A stretch of 64,000 bases of DNA from Ciona savignyi (taxonomy: Eukaryota; Chordata; Ascidiacea; Phlebobranchia; Cionidae). Position 1 is the stretch's first letter. Every line of letters starts with the position of its first letter. The position numbers were made by a program, and so were the translations under genes. The notes under the pieces were generated by a model. It saw nothing but the letters and a program-made list of their open reading frames with translations. It was not told where the DNA came from and did not search any database. The stretch is from the NCBI GenBank assembly GCA_000149265.1, contig CH003424.1:236690-300689 (forward strand). Direction: 5' to 3'. Of the stretch, positions 61,269-64,000 are shown in pieces.

Positions 61269-61284
61269 GGCCCTAAAAAGGGCC
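61269..61284 (-). terminator. Histone H4 mRNA 3' stem-loop
   Basis: On the minus strand GGCCCTTTTTAGGGCC then ACCC. The stem carries GGCCCT instead of the GGCTCT used by H3 and H2A here, with compensating changes on both sides. Confidence 0.97.
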
Positions 61285-61309
61285 GTTTGTTGAGATGGAG
61301 TTTGGTCAA

Positions 61310-61688
<379 letters not shown>

Positions 61689-62284
61689 GGCACTACGTAC
61701 GTCATCGAAGCAAAGGAAGAAGAAGTTTATTGAACATCTCTCGTTTTTGTTTAAAAAGGTAGAAGGCGCTTTCATTTCTCGCGTTATGAATAGATCATGA
61801 TGAGAATTTTGCTTGGTTTGGGCGGGAAATTAAACGACAATTTTTTTGGGAAATGTACCGTGAATTTATTTATACACTTTTGCTTTAGTGACAAATAAAT
61901 AAAATACCGATTTTGGTTTAAAGAATGTAAAAAATGTAACAGGATTCATTATTTAATACCGTACTTTATGTATGAAAATATTTTTTGTGGAAAGACCGAT
62001 TTTTTGCTTTAATTCATTACAAAGAGTGTATTAATAAGATAAATAATTCGTTATGTACTTCAGGACCCGTTAGCTTATCCAAACGTTCCAAATTGAAAAA
62101 ACATGAATATTTAATCCTATTCTTCTGCATACGAAGTACTCTCGTGGAGACGTTTACTGCCCGAAATCCGTGCCTAGAAATTGTGCAAGATTTTTTACCA
62201 CAGCGATTGGGATTTGCTCTTAGTATTTACCATGGTTTTTTTTAATACAACTTCGACATAAACTATAGAAAGCACGAAACTTTA

Positions 62285-63996
62285 TGTAAAACAAATTATA
62301 CAGTATATTGTATGATACTGTAAATATTGGTGTAATAGCAAAAGTGTGATAGTATTGAGATTTGACTGCATACACTTTGGGTTTTAGCGGCCACGTCTAA
62401 TTATACCAAAATTTAATAATTTATTGCTTTTTTAAATGTGTTCTAACGGCTGTCGTTTTACCGTTTTTTTTCCAAATTTTTAATAATAGTCGTGCTTCAT
62501 GTTTTCATTGTGAAAACAAAAAATAAACTAAACTACATGATTTTACTCTAGATGAAATAGCTGCATCTTGGAATCTAGATGCAAAAGAATGTGAATCCAT
62601 CGTGCAGAACTATATTTTCCAACATCCACTTTTAACTTATCCTATTGATCTCGGCCAGGATTTAAGCCAAGTGCAGAAAATCCAAGTTCTTTTATACTTG
62701 GTAAGCTTTGCTGTATAATTTAGTTTATTCGTTTTTTTTGCCTTATAAAAAGCAGCAAGTGTAATAAATCGCAAACAAATGAGCAGGAAAGAACTGCAAA
62801 AACAGCTGTTAAAATACGTCATTAAAAAGGATACCGATATTAAATTTAACAGACACCGCCGCCCAACCCGATTGAAATTACAAGGATTTGGAAATAAAAT
62901 TATTTAAATCCAATGAACAGTATATACATCCTATGGTGGGAATGTGAAGTCTTTTTTATTGAATCTATCTATATGATGTGATATTGGTGTTATTATTGGG
63001 TTGTTTAGTCCAAACATAGAACTTATCTACATGAATTGCTTATTAGAACGTAGTATTACAAAACGCACTTAAAACCTATTATTTTGCAACAAAAAGTAAA
63101 TCAGTCCTGACAAATTGCGATCCCTGTGATTAAGTTATGCCCACCACTATGAAACCAAGCTATTTGCAAGTGTCAACTGAAGGACATGATGACAGCACTC
63201 AAATCCCGCTGGAAAAGCAAATTTTATTCGATGTCTGTGAAACAGTGCTCTGCCACCTTTTTTTACTCGAGGCATTATTTAGAAACTTACTAATTTTGAT
63301 GGCACATTGCATTCTGTTATAAGAGTCTAATAGCCATAATATTCAAATTTGCAAAAACTTAAATTCTTTTTCTTTCATAAATAATGTGTTGAAAGATATA
63401 TATTATTTTCCTGCGGTAAACCCAGTATAGCCACAAAACACAGGTTGCAAAGCACTGGAGTAAAACAACAGTCACTAAGTACTTTTAAAAATAAATGCAG
63501 CATCCCAACTAGATTTAAAAAAACATTTAGACAACACCCATGTCCAGTGTGTATTTGTAAAAGTTGTTTTTAAAATTACTACAAAATTATATTTCCAGGT
63601 AAACAAACATGTCGCGTGTTACCCATCCACCCACTGCACCCCCCTACCCCCTTCGTATTTCACCCAACCATGGAAAATGGGAGGGAACCACCAATCTGGT
63701 AGTGACAGTGCAAACTCTTCTGATTTTGAGCTGATTAACTCACATACCGTAGATTACTGATTTATTTTGTAATAACATTCTTTGTGCATGTAACACCTGT
63801 ATAGATGGATTCTTGCTTTAAGCGTTTTATGAAATAAATTCACATACGGGATTGGTTGGGGCAGTAGTTAAAGAAAGTGTAAGTAACCTTACACCCCATG
63901 TTAGCTCGTAATTTAATTCAACATTTTAAATAATTTTCATGTTGATAGTTTCTTATTCAAGCTTTACATAAACTTACATGATAACTACTAGTGTTA
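62285..63996 (+). repeat. Segmental duplication, copy 2, with a ~600-bp insertion
   Basis: Matches 55910-57043 from TGTAAAACAAATTATACAGT through ACTACTAGTGTT. Between about 62895 and 63490 it carries extra sequence absent from copy 1. That insertion includes an open frame of 61 codons (63137-63322) without a family I know. It also includes both flanking AT-rich MITEs (62385-62535 and 62715-62860). Confidence 0.9.
62552..63760 (+). pseudogene. Duplicated last two exons of ABHD16A
   Basis: Exons 62552-62700 (149 nt) and 63599-63760 (162 nt, stop at 63758-63760) have the same lengths, phases and splice sites as ABHD16A exons 13 and 14, and stay fully open. They encode the C-terminal end including the histidine-bearing KHVACYPSTHCTPLP. 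Changes from copy 1 are few: Ser to Leu and His to Gln in the first exon, Ile to Met and Gln to His in the second, plus silent ones. There is no promoter or upstream ABHD16A exon next to it, because the histone genes intervene. It is therefore most likely a gene fragment, though use as alternative 3' exons cannot be excluded. It has its own AATAAA at 63833-63838. Confidence 0.8.
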
Positions 63997-64000
63997 AAAT

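Noticed and set aside
61985..62245. 86-codon plus-strand frame after H4
   Set aside because: Contains a SINE-tail-like remnant (ACATGAATATTTAATCCTAT) and no known domain.

Overview
This is a 64-kb piece of a compact, AT-rich, intron-rich animal nuclear genome. The most likely source is a tunicate of the Ciona type. The evidence is many short phase-consistent introns, metazoan gene families (EFHB, XPR1, SLC16, ABHD16A, replication histones), and about thirty copies of a tRNA-headed SINE together with small MITEs of the kind reported for Ciona. The species is an inference. There is one assembly gap of 199 N (10184-10382).

Layout. (1) 569-6270, minus strand: EFHB-like cilia EF-hand gene, eight exons, 418 aa. 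(2) 6856-26189, plus strand: XPR1 phosphate exporter, 17 exons, 719 aa, including an 11-nt micro-exon. It is divergent from EFHB across a 585-bp shared upstream region. Its 4.7-kb intron 12 houses a 2.3-kb transposon with ~575-bp inverted arms, a THAP domain and a P2X7-tail-like zinc-domain ORF. (3) 29065-32102, minus strand: SLC16/monocarboxylate-transporter-like gene, nine exons. (4) 35903-44440, plus strand: a second MFS transporter with two tandem, phase-matched versions of its penultimate coding exon. (5) 45928-56800, plus strand: ABHD16A-like phospholipid serine hydrolase, 14 exons, 571 aa. (6) 58204-61621: an intronless replication-dependent histone group, H3 (+), H2A (-), H4 (-), each with its 3' stem-loop. 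(7) 62285-64000: a near-identical second copy of the last two ABHD16A exons and their surroundings, so the histone genes lie between two copies of the ABHD16A 3' end.

I joined the exons by hand from reading frame, GT/AG sites and family similarity. For every gene the exon lengths sum to a multiple of three and the phases agree at every junction, which supports the models well, but no transcript was consulted. The genes have no obvious common pathway: two MFS carriers and a phosphate exporter share membrane transport only. The strongest leads are the XPR1 micro-exon, the alternative exon pair of the 35.9-44.4-kb transporter, the THAP/P2X7-like element, a minisatellite that multiplies a splice donor, and the ABHD16A tail duplication around the histones.
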